64,000 nucleotides of DNA from Imbricaverruca yamaguchii. Its lineage: Eukaryota; Arthropoda; Thecostraca; Neoverrucidae. Below, piece by piece: positions 10,417-21,804 of the stretch. Position 1 is the first letter of the stretch. Each line of letters opens with the position of its first letter. The stretch spans positions 454,501 to 518,500 of the forward strand of contig JAOTOL010001342.1 in NCBI GenBank assembly GCA_034440575.1, written 5' to 3'. The position numbers were made by a program, and so were the translations under genes. The notes under the pieces were generated by a model. It was not told the origin of the DNA and did not search any database. It worked only from the letters and a program-made list of their open reading frames with translations.

Positions 10417-10489
10417 TATCATGTCGTCGGATAATCGGTACAGCCTCACCTCAGAAGTGAGACAGTGGCCAACTGCCTGCACCGACAAC

Positions 10490-12154
10490 ATGAAGCTGCT
10501 GGTGGCCGCCTGTCTGGTGGCGCTCGCCGTCGCCGTGCCTCTCGACTCTCGGGTCGAGGACCAGGATGAGCTGGAGATGCACGAGATGAACGCACCCACC
10601 TACCTGGAGGCTCAGGAGAAGGCTGGTCTCGGAGCCGATCGCGCTACGAGCCTGTCCCGCTCCGGCCAGGTGCTGGACCAGGCCTTCTGGAAGAACATTG
10701 CCCAGGACATCCTCAGGACGAAGCTGGCGGATCCCGTCTACAACTACCAGGCGAAGAATGCTGTCCTCTTCATCGGTGACGGTATGTCCATCGCTACACT
10801 GGCCGCTGCCCGGAAGCTCAAGGGTCTGGCGAACGGAGCCGACGTGCCCGAACACTCCATGCTATCCTGGGAGACCTTCCCCTACCTGGGCCTGTCCAAG
10901 ACGTACAACTGTGACCGTTGGACTGCCGACTCCGCCTCCACCGCCACTGCCTACCTGACCGGCACTAAGGGTAACTTCCTGACGGTCGGTGTCGACTGCG
11001 CTGTCCTAGTCTGGAACTGTGACGCCGTCAACGAGAGTACCTCCCCCAAGTCGATCCTCCGCTACGGAGTTGAGGCCGGTAAGTGGGTCGGTCTGGTGTC
11101 CACCGCCCGCATCACTCACGCCTCGCCCGCTGCCACCTTCGGCCACACCGCATACCGCACCTGGGAGTCGGACGCCGATTTCGAAGCCATGGCCTGGATG
11201 ACCGGACCCGTTCAGGATTCTTGCACGAACGTGATGAAGGATCTGTCCACCCAGTTCGTTGAACGTGAGGGCATCGACATCAACGTCGCCTTCGGAGGCG
11301 GCTGGGGTAAGTTCACGCCCAAGGAGGTCGAGGGCGGCGCCCGTCTGGATGGTCGTGATCTGATCCAGGAGTGGAAGGACAAGCAGGCCTCTCTGGGACG
11401 CACGTATGCCTACCTTACCACCAAGGATGAGCTCAACAACTTTGACGCCACCTCCGCCGATTACGTCCTGGGTCTGTTCAGCCGTAGCCACATGCAGTAC
11501 CGCGCCTTCCAGACTCCTGATGACGCCAGCCTCACTGATATGGTGACGAAGGCTCTGGAAATCCTGAAGCGTGGTCCCAATGGCTTCGTCATGTTTGTGG
11601 AGGGCGCCAAGATCGATCACGGTCACCACTACGGTAACGCGTACACGGCCATCGACGAGACTATCGAGCTTGAGGAGGTTGTCCAGCACGTGATGGACAA
11701 CACCGACGAGACTGACACTCTCATTGTCGTCTCCTCGGACCACTCGCACACGTTCTCCATCAACGGCTACCCGGAACGCGGACTGGACATGTTCGGACCT
11801 GCCTCCTTCCTCGCCGGTGGCATGCAGAAGGGTGGACCTCCGCCCAAGCTGCCCTATCCGATCATGCAGTACGCCAACGGTCCGGGCGGCAGCGAGGTCT
11901 GGTCCGAGTTCGAGGCCAAGCGGGCTCGCCTCGCCGACGTCAGTCCGACAGCCGAGTGGCGCGACCCGCACTACAAGCAGGTGGCCGGCATCTACCTGCC
12001 GAAGGAGACCCACGGCGGCGAGGATGTGGCCATCTTCGCTCGTGGCCCCGGCGCCCACCTGCTGCGTGGCAGTCTGGAGGAGAACGTCATCCACCACATC
12101 ATCAACTTCGCCCTGTGCCAGGGAGAATACGCTACCATCTGCGACACGAAGTAA
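10490..12154 (+). CDS. Secreted alkaline phosphatase, type B (unit 1)
   Basis: A 554 aa intronless alkaline phosphatase. The chosen start gives a signal peptide, MKLLVAACLVALAVAVPLDS; an in-frame ATG 23 codons upstream abuts the TATA box and is rejected. By family alignment the active-site set is complete: Asp97, nucleophile Ser148, His210, Ser212, Arg223, Glu371, Asp376, His380, Asp417, His418, His420 and His508. It differs from type A mainly in the N-terminal 60 residues (MNAPTYLEAQEK in place of AWGSSYQEVQAK), around 459-483, and in the C-terminus (…CDTK). There is one sequon at Asn181. It has no GPI-type hydrophobic tail, so it is inferred to be secreted. It is divergent from the A gene at 5347-7002, with a ~3.5 kb spacer. 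Confidence 0.95.
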   Translation: MKLLVAACLVALAVAVPLDSRVEDQDELEMHEMNAPTYLEAQEKAGLGADRATSLSRSGQVLDQAFWKNIAQDILRTKLADPVYNYQAKNAVLFIGDGMSIATLAAARKLKGLANGADVPEHSMLSWETFPYLGLSKTYNCDRWTADSASTATAYLTGTKGNFLTVGVDCAVLVWNCDAVNESTSPKSILRYGVEAGKWVGLVSTARITHASPAATFGHTAYRTWESDADFEAMAWMTGPVQDSCTNVMKDLSTQFVEREGIDINVAFGGGWGKFTPKEVEGGARLDGRDLIQEWKDKQASLGRTYAYLTTKDELNNFDATSADYVLGLFSRSHMQYRAFQTPDDASLTDMVTKALEILKRGPNGFVMFVEGAKIDHGHHYGNAYTAIDETIELEEVVQHVMDNTDETDTLIVVSSDHSHTFSINGYPERGLDMFGPASFLAGGMQKGGPPPKLPYPIMQYANGPGGSEVWSEFEAKRARLADVSPTAEWRDPHYKQVAGIYLPKETHGGEDVAIFARGPGAHLLRGSLEENVIHHIINFALCQGEYATICDTK

Positions 12155-13800
12155 AGTTCTCTTCGAAATGTGCTTCCACTGGAAGTAATCAACAGCCAGT
12201 GGCCTGTACATTCTGAATGTTCTAGCAGTTGTATATGTCGTTCCACTACTGTTACGGAGTCCGTTCATGCGTGTATCCGAATGTCTAGACTCTGGAGCAA
12301 AGCTGCGAATGGTTCGATGCTTAAAACGAGAAATATATGATGGACATGCATTGTACGATATTTAATGTGGTTTTAGGCCCGGTGCGTGGTTGTTTCCGAA
12401 CAATTCAAAGCATACGTGAAGCTAGATGTTACGAGTTGGTGCTCCGGCGTTTTCATATTCTATAAGAGCACCGCATAGGCCTCATCAGAAGGTAACATAA
12501 AATTACACATAATAAACTGAAAGAAAGGAAGATCAGCAACTGGTTAGCATCCATATCGTATACATGCTGCATTACCAATTGTCCGAAAAGTTTTAAATAA
12601 CGCTTCATGACGCTTTATTGGGCATTATCTGACTGGAAGTATGCATGGTTCAATTCCAACTAAGTCGTAATATTCACACGGAATTTTACGTCGATTTAGT
12701 GCATTTCGGACGTATGTACATGCACAAGGACAAACAAAAAGAGCGATGAAGCTGTAATTCGCTGCAACCATGGGTGAGGAACTTAAAGCACTGTCACATG
12801 CATGCAATAGTTGCGTAGGACTGGTTCCCCGCAAGCGGTAGGCTCACCAGAAAGATAAGGGCAAGTATCGTCACAATTATTATCGTTGACTTTCAATATT
12901 TTGGGATGTGATTGCAGCTCCTTCAGCTTCACTGAGTTTACATTTCGATGATTTAACACAATTGTCTCTTCTGTCTACGGAACCAATCGGGCACGGTGTT
13001 CATTTGGCACCTTGTGTGACCCCGACCCCCAAAACTGACCTGTTACCTTTCCCCACTTATTATAGAATCCTATGATTGGGACACCAATCGAATTCGGCCC
13101 TTTCAGCACTCTTGTACCCAGGCTCAAATAGGTAGCAGATTTACAATGCATTTAAAGTGTTGATTCCAAACCCATGAGGTAATAAAATCGCTGGAGAAAA
13201 TTATACGAGGCAGTCCAAAGTAACATGAAATATTTCAGGCGCTATCATACATATGCTGAACATATAATAACGAGCTCAGCTGCCGGGGTAGAATCTTGCA
13301 TAGCGGGCATGGCTGTCTTAATACACAAGGATACGTATGCATATATGCCCATTCAGATTTACAGGAAATTCACCTCAACATGTGGTCAAGAAATATGTGA
13401 CGTCCGTCTCCTTCAGGTTTCATTTTGTTTCAATCCGACCCAAAGCTGATTGAGCTCCTCTATATCGCTCGCTAAACGCGACTCACTTAACCCATGAAGT
13501 CAAACCTTGATAATAATCTCCACGTGGTTCTTGGTCATAATCAAGCAATATAATGAACAAGGATGGCGCAGTTGGGCAAATCTACTGATGACGTTTTCCG
13601 GAAGAGCATACGTGACGTCAACGTGTAGCCGATCTTTTTGGCAATGTCGTGCTTCGACGAAGCGTTTCCCTCTACCCATATCGAAGCTACGGTTAAGATA
13701 ATTTGAATGTATGCGGGGTCACGCACAGATCATTCAGAGCCCCAAATATTATCGTGTGCGTCCGATGTACGTGTTCTGATTCAAAGTAGAGCACAACCGA
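12155..13800 (+). other. Downstream flank of type B gene (U1)
   Basis: Non-coding flank present after every B gene: U2 27157-28520 plus 30245-30553, U3 reversed 34051-37033 with an insertion, and U4 56337-58000. An AATATA at 12332-12337 corresponds to AATAAA at 56522-56527 in U4 and may be a decayed polyadenylation signal. Homology between units ends near 13800. No gene is seen. Confidence 0.65.
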
Positions 13801-14632
13801 ACGTTACGGATCGAACCGCTCATTCAGCCGTTCTAGACCGGTTCTAAGCGTTCTAAGCGTTAACGCGTCATAGGGAAAGTTTCTTGAATTCTGTGTAGCT
13901 ACTAACTGACCTGGAAGACTAAACGCTTGGGTCCAAGCGGATCCAAACTTTCGCTATAAGATGCACTATGCCGTTTTGGCATGGTGCCTGTACTTAAGAG
14001 GCCAATTTGCATGAAATATTTGCATGCAAGCCAATTTGAACATTGGGTATCCGTGAACGTTACACGGAACCTGATCGTATTTAGTCCTCACCTTAACGGT
14101 GTAATCATTTTCAAATTTGGACGCCCACTTTCAAGTAGAGCAACATCAAAGGCAACGGCCAAAAATATCTGGGATGTGGTACTATTATAACTTTATAGGC
14201 CAAATTGCATTGCATTTGCAATTTGTTCTGCCCCTTCAGTATGCTCCAGTGTACCCCTCGCGCAATTAGTGAAGTTTTGCGCCGAAGACCCCTCTGAGGA
14301 AATATGCGCCCTCCCAATAGTATTCATTGGATCCGCCCTTGCCAAGTGTAACTTAAAATGCTTAAATCCTGGGAGGGCGCTACATAACCAGCAGCCGTTG
14401 ATGTGCCCAAAGCACCAAATAATCAAGCAATCAATTAAATCCTGGGATTAAAATGCTAATTAGGTCCGTGTTCTTAATTCAGTGCACTCGTTTTAGCAGG
14501 CTCAAATACACGTGCCGTATTACGAACACGGCTGTTCTGTTCGGAGAGCACACGGAAATTCGCATATGCCGTTTGCCGAACGCTTTTTTAATCCGATAAA
14601 GATGGTGTTTCAACCCTCTTTGTCTCTCCGGT
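13801..14632. other. Spacer with nothing recognised
   Basis: AT-rich sequence without a supported ORF, RNA gene or repeat. An inverted pair of GGGAGGGCGC-like words occurs around 14305 and 14370, too short to interpret. Confidence 0.4.
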
Positions 14633-15380
14633 CAGATCCTCACACACCGTCTCGGGTGGTGGGGGGGGGGGGAGGTTGATAGGAAACCACTCCAATCTCT
14701 AAACTAAGCGTCGCACGAAAACGAGAGATGTCATCGGAAAGCGCTCGATGAGTAGGGCCTGACATCTCCCCAAAATTCACCCCCACCCCACCCAAGTGAC
14801 GTCACTTTGGGGGAGATTGGAAGAAAAAAATATTTTGAATCAGAAAAGGAGAAGGAAATCGACAAGGACATTTTCGGTCACCGAAAAATGTGTTCTTTTT
14901 TCAAAATATTGATTTATGAAGTTTTTAATCTTCCTTTTCTAATAGGTGGAGCGGACCGAAAAACGTTGTTCTAAGTCAACTTGCTACCATGCAAAATGCT
15001 TACTTTAGCCAGAATCTTCGACTTGAATTCTGATTAGCAAATGTGCAAAACTAAGAAGTAATAAAAAAACGAAAGAAACGAAACATTCCTCTGGTGCGTG
15101 TTGTTCCATCCCTAAATGTAACCAAACGCTGGATGTTTCATTGAAATATCTGTATCCGTTAAAACGTGATGGCTGGTTGAACCTGTGTTGGAGGTGACCT
15201 CTCTCTTGACCTACACTAATTTGTTGATCCTAGATGACTTGACGTCAAAATTTTGAAACCACATGCAAAACTTCTGTGGAAAAAGCTATGCCAATTTTCG
15301 GCGCGCTACACCCTGCCGTTCTTTCACTGTCCGCGGAAAGCCTTAGGGGGCGGTTTATAGTGATCCCCCCACCCGAGACG
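14633..15380. repeat. MITE-like element with CCGTCTCGGGTGG ends
   Basis: CCGTCTCGGGTGG plus a G-run at the left (from about 14634) is mirrored by a C-run plus CCACCCGAGACGG ending at 15380. The interior aligns with 45300-46240, where TATTTTGAATCAGAAAAG, GTTCTAAGTCAACTTGC and the GGCGCGCT words are shared. It has no coding capacity. It could be a non-autonomous DNA transposon or an ancient block duplicated with the units. Confidence 0.45.
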
Positions 15381-15524
15381 GCGTGGATGGTTAAGTGGAC
15401 CGGCGTGGATGGTTAAGTGGACCGGCGTGGATGGTTAAGTGGACCGGCGTGGACGGTTAAGTGGACCGGCGTGGACGGTTAAGTGGACCGGCGTGGATGG
15501 TTAAGTGGACCGGCGTGGACGGTC
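15380..15524. repeat. 22 bp minisatellite, about 6.6 copies
   Basis: Tandem units of GGCGTGGATGGTTAAGTGGA plus CC. Only one position alternates (GGATGG or GGACGG), so the array is young or homogenised. It begins exactly at the end of the preceding MITE-like element. The corresponding place in U4 (46261) carries only a single GGCGTGGACC. Confidence 0.95.
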
Positions 15525-16199
15525 AGCCAAATAAAGCATGGTTCCACGCAATCGCTTGTGAGGAAGTAGAATGTAAAACTCAAAACTCAGATGGCTGTCA
15601 TTCAAAAATGAAATGTGTTCTTCAAAAATTAACAGCTTTGCACTTCTAAAAGTCAAAAGGTTGTACCTTGTCATGACCAGGCCTGAGCTTTGCAAAAAGA
15701 AATAGGTCTGCATGATTTTACATTAAATTAGCACCTATTAAGCCTTCCCTCATAATATGCTAATTTTGGAAAATGCATTATCATTTTAAGGTCGTGACAA
15801 ACAAAGTCACGAGAAGGTAGTTCTGATCTCAGGATTGCTAATCACCTTGCCCACCTCAGACTTCCACAGGAACTATGGAACAGGAACATTCCCCATTCAA
15901 ACTCGGTCTAGCATATCTAACACCGAGAGGAAGGAAAAAATTATCTGTCTACTTACGTCAATCCATAATACTCGCTATCTCCACATATGAATGAAGGAAG
16001 AACGCGCGGTACACGCACAATTAACAAAAGTGGGACGCATCAACATATGGCTCCAGCATAAACGATAAACTACAGCGAATGTCGCACGCGCGCCGAAAAT
16101 GTAGAGCCCCGCCTGCAGGGAAGGGCACGCAAAGACACACTACAATGTATTCCACTCATGATCGCTCAGAAGTGCACTAGAGTCTGAACTTCTTGACTT
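15525..16199. other. Spacer with nothing recognised
   Basis: Non-coding, AT-rich, without conserved frames or clear repeats. Short frames at 15461-15713 overlap the minisatellite edge and look spurious. Confidence 0.4.
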
Positions 16200-16690
16200 T
16201 TTGTGAGATATGTACAGTATCGATTGAGGAAAATGAGACACGGAATGGAATGCGTGCTCGGCGCGATTTTTGTGGGCCCAACAAGAGTTATGGAGGCGTC
16301 GTTCCAGTTATTTGGGTCCACGACGGAAATGTGTGTTATCGGATCAATTTATTTGGACCACCGCATGATATTGGGAAGTCAGTGGGAATTTCTGATTCCA
16401 CGCTGCTTATTTGGGGAACTGGAGGCGAAGTCGGTGATTTGTGAGGAACTTTGGAGACTAATGACGATTTCGTAGTCTCGGTGCGATTTTTCCGCCTCTG
16501 TATCAGTTCTTGGGGCCCGCGGTATTTATTTGAGGCTACTATGTTAATTTGTGTGACTCGATGGGAGTTTTTCGGGCCCAGACACGATGTGCCGGCCCCG
16601 GTGCAGTTTTTACAACCTCCGTCGTGACTTTTTGGGGTTCTCACTATATGTCAGAGGGGCCCGAGTTGTCAATGGTTCGCAGCGGGTAAT
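16200..16690. repeat. Degenerate ~22 bp periodic tract
   Basis: Words such as GGTGCGATTTTT, TTGGGGCCC, TTTGGGTCCACGA and TTTTCGGGCCC recur at roughly 20-23 bp spacing, although no two units are identical. It looks like an old, drifted minisatellite. The frames at 16193-16475 and 16336-16644 are consequences of the composition. Confidence 0.5.
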
Positions 16691-16699
16691 GAAAACTAA

Positions 16700-17406
16700 A
16701 TATCGTGACGCGAAGCGTGTTGAAATTGAGACCATCTGGCACAACGGGTGGAGGGGGGCAGAGGAATGGCGTATTTAGCAACACCCCATGTTTTGCACTA
16801 CTCATCACATATGCCTACTCCGTGACGGTGCAATACTACGACTATTCTATAGAAACTTCTGGATGCCTGCATGGTATTTTTTTATTTATTTAATGGCCCC
16901 TTTCCATCAACCAACACAAGTCTTGCTATTGCAGAAGGGCTTCATTTGCATATGCACCAAGTTTAGCTCTTTTGGCACCACTGCCAACTTACGGAACAAG
17001 GGTCATCTGAGAGTATTGATGCTTGTACACACATCGGTGACATCAAACTGATTTCATCCTTCACCACCATGCCAGCTGGAGATCGCATTGTCATCGTCAT
17101 TTGCTGATTTATTCGGCTAAGCCAACTACCAGAAGGACGGAACAGTTCTCACACATCAGCTTCATGGGAGTAAGATGAGTGTTGATTCGAACGACCATTG
17201 CCATATTAACATTGCTGGAGCACTATGAACTAATAATAGTTGGTAGTGCTGCAATCACTACGAACTACTATTTCAACTACTTCAACTAATCCACAATCAC
17301 TTTGATAAAACTGGTCGCAATCAAGATCGGCATCAGTGTCACCAACCTTGACTTGTTCCTGTGCACACATATCTGATGCAACCTTGCAATGTCACAGAAC
17401 AAAGGT
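16700..17406 (-). other. Downstream flank of type A gene (U2)
   Basis: Homologous to 4585-5346 and 61930-62670. A candidate polyadenylation hexamer AATAAA lies on the minus strand at 17113-17108. A local triplication of AACTA-like words at 17230-17285 is specific to this copy. No gene is seen. Confidence 0.6.
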
Positions 17407-19062
17407 CTACTCGTCGCAGACGGTGAGGTAGTCGCCCTGGCAGAGGGCCCAGTTGATGACGTGGTGGATGTAGTTCTCCTCGACACTGCCGCGCAGCAGG
17501 TGGGCGCCGGGACCGCGAGCGAAGATGCCGACATCATCTCCTCCATGGGTCTCCTTGGGCAGGTAGATGCCGGCAATCTGCTTGTAGTGTGGATCACGCC
17601 ACTGGGCGGTCGGGCCAGTCTCCATGAGACCGGTGCGTTTGGCGATATACTCCTCCTCGGTGCGGGCACCTCCGGGGCCGTTCTGGTAAGACAGGATCGA
17701 GTAAGGCAGGCTGGGAGGCGGGCCGCCCTTCTGCATACCGCCGGCAAGGAACGAGGCAGGGCCGAACATGTCCAGCTCACGCTGCGGGTATCCGTTGATG
17801 ATGAAGGTGTGCGCGTGATCGGAGGAAACCACGATCAGAGTGTCCTCGATGTCGGTGTTGTCCACGGCGTACTGTACGACCTCCTCCAGCTCAACGGTCT
17901 CGTCGATGGCTGTGTAGGCGTTGCCGTAGTGGTGGCCGTGGTCAATCTTGGCGCCCTCCACGAACAAGACGAAGCCGTTCGGTGAGCGCTTCAGGATTTC
18001 CAGAGCCTTCTTCACCATCTCGGTGAGGCTGACATCATCGGGAGTCTGGAAGGCGCGGTACTGCATGTGACTGCGGCTGAACAGACCCAGGACGTAGTCA
18101 GCAGACGTAGCGTCGAAGTTGTTGAGCTCATCCTTGGTGGTGAGGTAGGCATACGTGCGTCCCAGGGAGGCCTGCTTGTCCTTCCACTCCTGGATCAGAT
18201 CGCGGCCATCCAGACGGGAACCACCCTCGACCTCCTTGGGGGTGAACTTACCCCAGCCGCCACCGAAGGCGACGTTGATGTCGATGCCTTCACGCTCAAC
18301 GAACTGGGTGGAAAGATCCTTCATGACGTTCTTGCAAGAGTCTTGCACGGGGCCGGTCATCCAAGCCATGGCTTCGAAGTCGGCGTCCGACTCCCAGGTG
18401 CGGTATGCGGTGTGGCCGAAGGTGGCAGCGGGAGAGGCGTGCGTGATACGGGCGGTGGATACCAGACCAGCCCACTTACCGGCCTCCACACCATAGCGAA
18501 GAATCGATTTGGGGGAAGTGTTCTCGTTCACGACGTCGCAGTTCCAGATCAGAACAGAGCAGTCAACACCGACCGTCAGGAAGTTGCCCTTGGCGCCGGT
18601 CAGGTAAGCGGTGGCGGTGGATGCGGAGTCGGCGGTCCAGCGGTCACAGTTGTATGTCTTGGACAGACCTGTGTAGGGGAACTTCTCCCAGGACAGCATG
18701 GTGTGCTCTGGCACATCGGCACCGTGCAGCAGACCCTTCTGCTTCCTCGCGGCGGCCAGCGTGTGGATGGACATGCCGTCTCCGATGAAGAGGATGGCGT
18801 TCTTGGCCTGCTTGTGGTACACCTGGTCGGTCAGCTTCTCGGCGATGATTTCTTGGGCCATGTTCTTCCAGAAAGCAGAGTCCAGAGCTTGTCCGGAGCG
18901 GGAGAGAGAACCTCCCTTTCCAAGTCCCATCTTGGCTTGCACCTCCTGGTAGGAGGAACCCCACGCCTCGTGCATCTGCAGCTCGTCCTCATCCTCGACC
19001 CTGGAGTCGAGCGGCACGGAGGCCACTAGGACGAGCAGACAGGTGGCCACGAGCAGCTTCAT
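17407..19062 (-). CDS. Secreted alkaline phosphatase, type A (unit 2)
   Basis: 551 aa, almost identical to the U1 copy, with all catalytic and metal-binding residues retained (Ser146, Asp95, His208, Glu369, Asp374, His378, Asp415, His416, His506). Copy-specific changes are Thr7 in the signal peptide (MKLLVATCLL) and Asn67 where U1 has Ser. The start at 19062 is fixed by the conserved TATA box and 5' leader. It is divergent from the B gene at 25492; the spacer is enlarged to 6.4 kb by the LINE at 20934-24308, so any shared regulation would have to work across that insertion. Confidence 0.95.
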   Translation of the reverse strand: MKLLVATCLLVLVASVPLDSRVEDEDELQMHEAWGSSYQEVQAKMGLGKGGSLSRSGQALDSAFWKNMAQEIIAEKLTDQVYHKQAKNAILFIGDGMSIHTLAAARKQKGLLHGADVPEHTMLSWEKFPYTGLSKTYNCDRWTADSASTATAYLTGAKGNFLTVGVDCSVLIWNCDVVNENTSPKSILRYGVEAGKWAGLVSTARITHASPAATFGHTAYRTWESDADFEAMAWMTGPVQDSCKNVMKDLSTQFVEREGIDINVAFGGGWGKFTPKEVEGGSRLDGRDLIQEWKDKQASLGRTYAYLTTKDELNNFDATSADYVLGLFSRSHMQYRAFQTPDDVSLTEMVKKALEILKRSPNGFVLFVEGAKIDHGHHYGNAYTAIDETVELEEVVQYAVDNTDIEDTLIVVSSDHAHTFIINGYPQRELDMFGPASFLAGGMQKGGPPPSLPYSILSYQNGPGGARTEEEYIAKRTGLMETGPTAQWRDPHYKQIAGIYLPKETHGGDDVGIFARGPGAHLLRGSVEENYIHHVINWALCQGDYLTVCDE

Positions 19063-19124
19063 GGTGGGATGCTGTAGTCCAACGAGCTGTCAGACGATGA
19101 TGCTCAGCTCTGCCTGTGGTCCCG

Positions 19125-19131
19125 TTTTATA
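19125..19131 (-). promoter_or_regulatory. TATA box of type A gene (U2)
   Basis: TATAAAA on the minus strand at the same distance from the ATG as in U1. The surrounding leader is nearly identical. Confidence 0.8.
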
Positions 19132-20933
19132 CCGTCCGTTGATAAGCTCCACAGTGCAGCTGCATGTAATTAACAACAATAGCCGCCTCACAGGTCATAT
19201 GTGGTTCCCGTGCAGGTGAAATTGGGTGCACGTGCGACCACCAGATACCGAAGATTACTGGACAATTATCCATGGGCATCATAGTTACCTGACTTAGAAA
19301 ACGGGGCTTCGCGTGGGCAAGACACGAGGCCGGGGATGACAGTCATGCTTCGGGCATCTGAAAGTCAGCTTTATCAAATGAATGGAAGTAAAATGTTGTT
19401 GCTGGGATTACAACTAACAGAATGCTTTGGTTCGCATAGCGTCGTCAATTTCTCACGTCAGTTGGTCGCGGACAAAGTGTAGGTGCGCGTGGGACTTCAG
19501 CTAGAGCCTAACACGGACTTCAATTAGTAGGTTTGGTCAAATCCGTGTCCATATGAACCAATCCAATCGGCACCGATCCGTTCGGTAAAGGTCTAGGTAG
19601 CATCCGTGGGCCAGACACTTGATAATGTCCTTCGAATTTTACTTAATCTTTAGCAGAGGCAGAGTGCTATTCGCTAGAGATTTGTTACGCTGAGGAAAGG
19701 GTTACGTTAATCCGGTTTACGAGATATCCGGTTATAACATAGCTCAGTAGCTCAGTAGGTTTCAACCGCCCCGGTAGCTCAGTTGGTTAGAGCGCAGGCC
19801 TGCACTATGTATTCTCCCCTGTCCTGGCAACACAGGGTCCGAGTCGCTTCGCGCGCTCGCATCTAGCCCCCGGCCGGAAGTGTCAGTTGGCAGCTGGCCC
19901 GATAAGGCCGGGGACGAGCTACCGGGCGGCCGTGTCGGTGTATTGACGGCACGTTAAACTTTCGATCAAAATTATGTCATTGGACTGGAATTCGTGCATC
20001 GGGTGGTGGGGCCAGGGTTCACGCAAAAAGCTCTGCTTAGCAGAGCTTTTTGGAACCCTGGTTCCTTGGAACCCTGGTTCCTAAAGCCACCCCAGCAACA
20101 ACTCGGACTAAATTTATTTATTTTAAAAAACCTATAAGAAAGAGAGGAAAGATCAGACGCCGGCAAACAAAGAACGTGGCGTAAAGGACCGATACATACA
20201 TGACATGCATGTTCATGTACATACATACATACATACCCACATACATACATACATATATGCATAACAATCAGAAGGGCATTTCGAGGATGGGCCGTTTCGC
20301 AGCCTAGAGGCTCCACTAACAACCTGCGACCTGAAGCGAAGCGGAGGTCGCAGAGAAGGTCCAGAGAAGGTCGGTCAGTCCCGAACATGTACGTGTAGGT
20401 GCATGTGTAAGTTTAAGCGTGGAAGACCCTGTGAAGGGTCAAAACCAAGCTGCTTGGAAAACCCATAAGTAAAGACATGGCGAAATATGTAAGGCAAACC
20501 GTCAGCTTTGGCCAAATTTGGTCGATCGCTGCTTGCCTAGTGTGAAGTAACCTATATGCACGTGTTTTACGACGTTGGAGAGGAGGACGTGTGCAACGAA
20601 AACATATATCTAAGGAGGAGTGCAACGCGTGCCAAAGTGCTTTTACCTTCGCATCAAATCAGCTTGAACGAGGTAAAGAGTGAGAGAGAACTTGGATGAG
20701 TTCGGAAAGTTCTATGTCATATAAAAAGCGGAAATGTAGACCGAGGAGTGTCTGGTCCTCATCTCCGAGGAAAGCCTGAGGCGAGATTTGTGTATGGATG
20801 TTTAGGGGAAGTGGGTAAACGGTAAGTCCGAATTTTGACACCACTGTTTATTTCATATTTGACATCGGAATCTTACATTGTGAACTCCACAGCATGGAAG
20901 TCAATCGACAATCAATCCTAACTAATCGACGTC
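19132..20933. other. Upstream region of type A gene (U2)
   Basis: Nearly the same as 7072-9303 of U1. It includes a tRNA-derived SINE at 19766-19973 and a short CATA microsatellite at 20219-20258. Relative to U1 it lacks the ~430 bp block 8723-9154 that carries the (TA)n run; U4 has part of that block, so U2 probably lost it. No gene is seen. Confidence 0.6.
19766..19973 (+). mobile_element. tRNA-derived SINE (U2 copy)
   Basis: Orthologous position and near-identical sequence to 7706-7911, with the same A box (TAGCTCAGTTGG) and B-box-like GGGTCCGAGTCGC. It was duplicated with the unit rather than inserted independently. Confidence 0.6.
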
Positions 20934-21791
20934 GAATTTACAGATTAGACAAATTCCATGATCCACTGACGAGGCACAGGACTCGCCAAGGAGGTGGGGT
21001 TACAATTTATGTAAGCACTGCACTCGCAGTCAAAAGACTGGACCACATTGAGCTCGATGATGTGGAATGGATATGGTGTTTGGTGAAAATTAAAGATGTA
21101 TCGATCATAATATGCTGTATCGATCATAATATGCTGCACATATCTCCCACCGAACCTGTCATTAGGCAAATATAAGTCATTTATTGACAAATTTAATGAT
21201 AGCATGTCCTTAGCCCTGATGTTGAACCCGTCAATAATCCTTGTCATGGGCGATTTTAATTCGGGCAATATTTTCTTGAACCAGTCGTACGCCAAGGGAA
21301 GAGTTACCCCATTTGACTTAGATCTTCTGGTATCAATTAACACGTTGCAACTATTCCAACTTATAGACGAACCGACAAGAGTCGTGAACGAAGTACATAA
21401 TCTTTGGGACTTAATCATTACTTCAAAAAAAGAAATTGTTTCTGAAAGTGGTATCTTGCCTCCTTTCTCAAATATTGATCATTATCCTATATTTATAACC
21501 TTAAACGCCACCAAGTCGACTAAGCATATATATAGTAAGAAAATATGGGACTTTGACAGCGGAAAACTCATTATAGACAGCGGAAAAATCATTATATTCC
21601 TCCAAAATGTAGATTTGGAAGATATTCTAGGCAAAGACGTTGATGAAGCCACACAAATGTTTTCTGATGTTATTATTAAAGCCCCAAAAGAAGCTATGCC
21701 CATAAAAATAATCAAAACCAACCGGGGAAGCAAACCATGGGTAAATTCAGAGCTAAAAAAAATACATCAGAAGACGAGACCGATTATTTAG
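20934..21791 (+). pseudogene. LINE endonuclease domain, truncated and frameshifted
   Basis: Two frames, 20934-21175 and 21204-21791, carry GGGVTIYVS, VMGDFNSGN (D-x-N motif) and the SNIDHYPIF region near the S-D-H motif, followed by the linker PWVNSELKKI. The N-terminal N-A-Q-S part is missing through truncation. A frame change lies between the two pieces and another before the RT. Confidence 0.8.
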
Positions 21792-21804
21792 AATTGCCAA
21801 AAGG

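Noticed and set aside
10421..10489. N-terminal 23-residue extension of type B proteins
   Set aside because: Its ATG starts 4 bp after the TATA box, upstream of any plausible transcription start. In U3 and U4 the equivalent first codon is GTG, and the extension precedes a perfect signal peptide.
11006..12268. Long antisense open frame (420 codons) across the B gene; similar antisense frames of 199-420 codons across every A and B copy
   Set aside because: They mirror the sense gene exactly and arise from strong G/C third-position bias, which removes stops on the opposite strand. No family resemblance and no independent promoter are seen.
15380..15524. CRISPR-like array
   Set aside because: The repeats are head-to-tail without spacers, in an animal-type genome.
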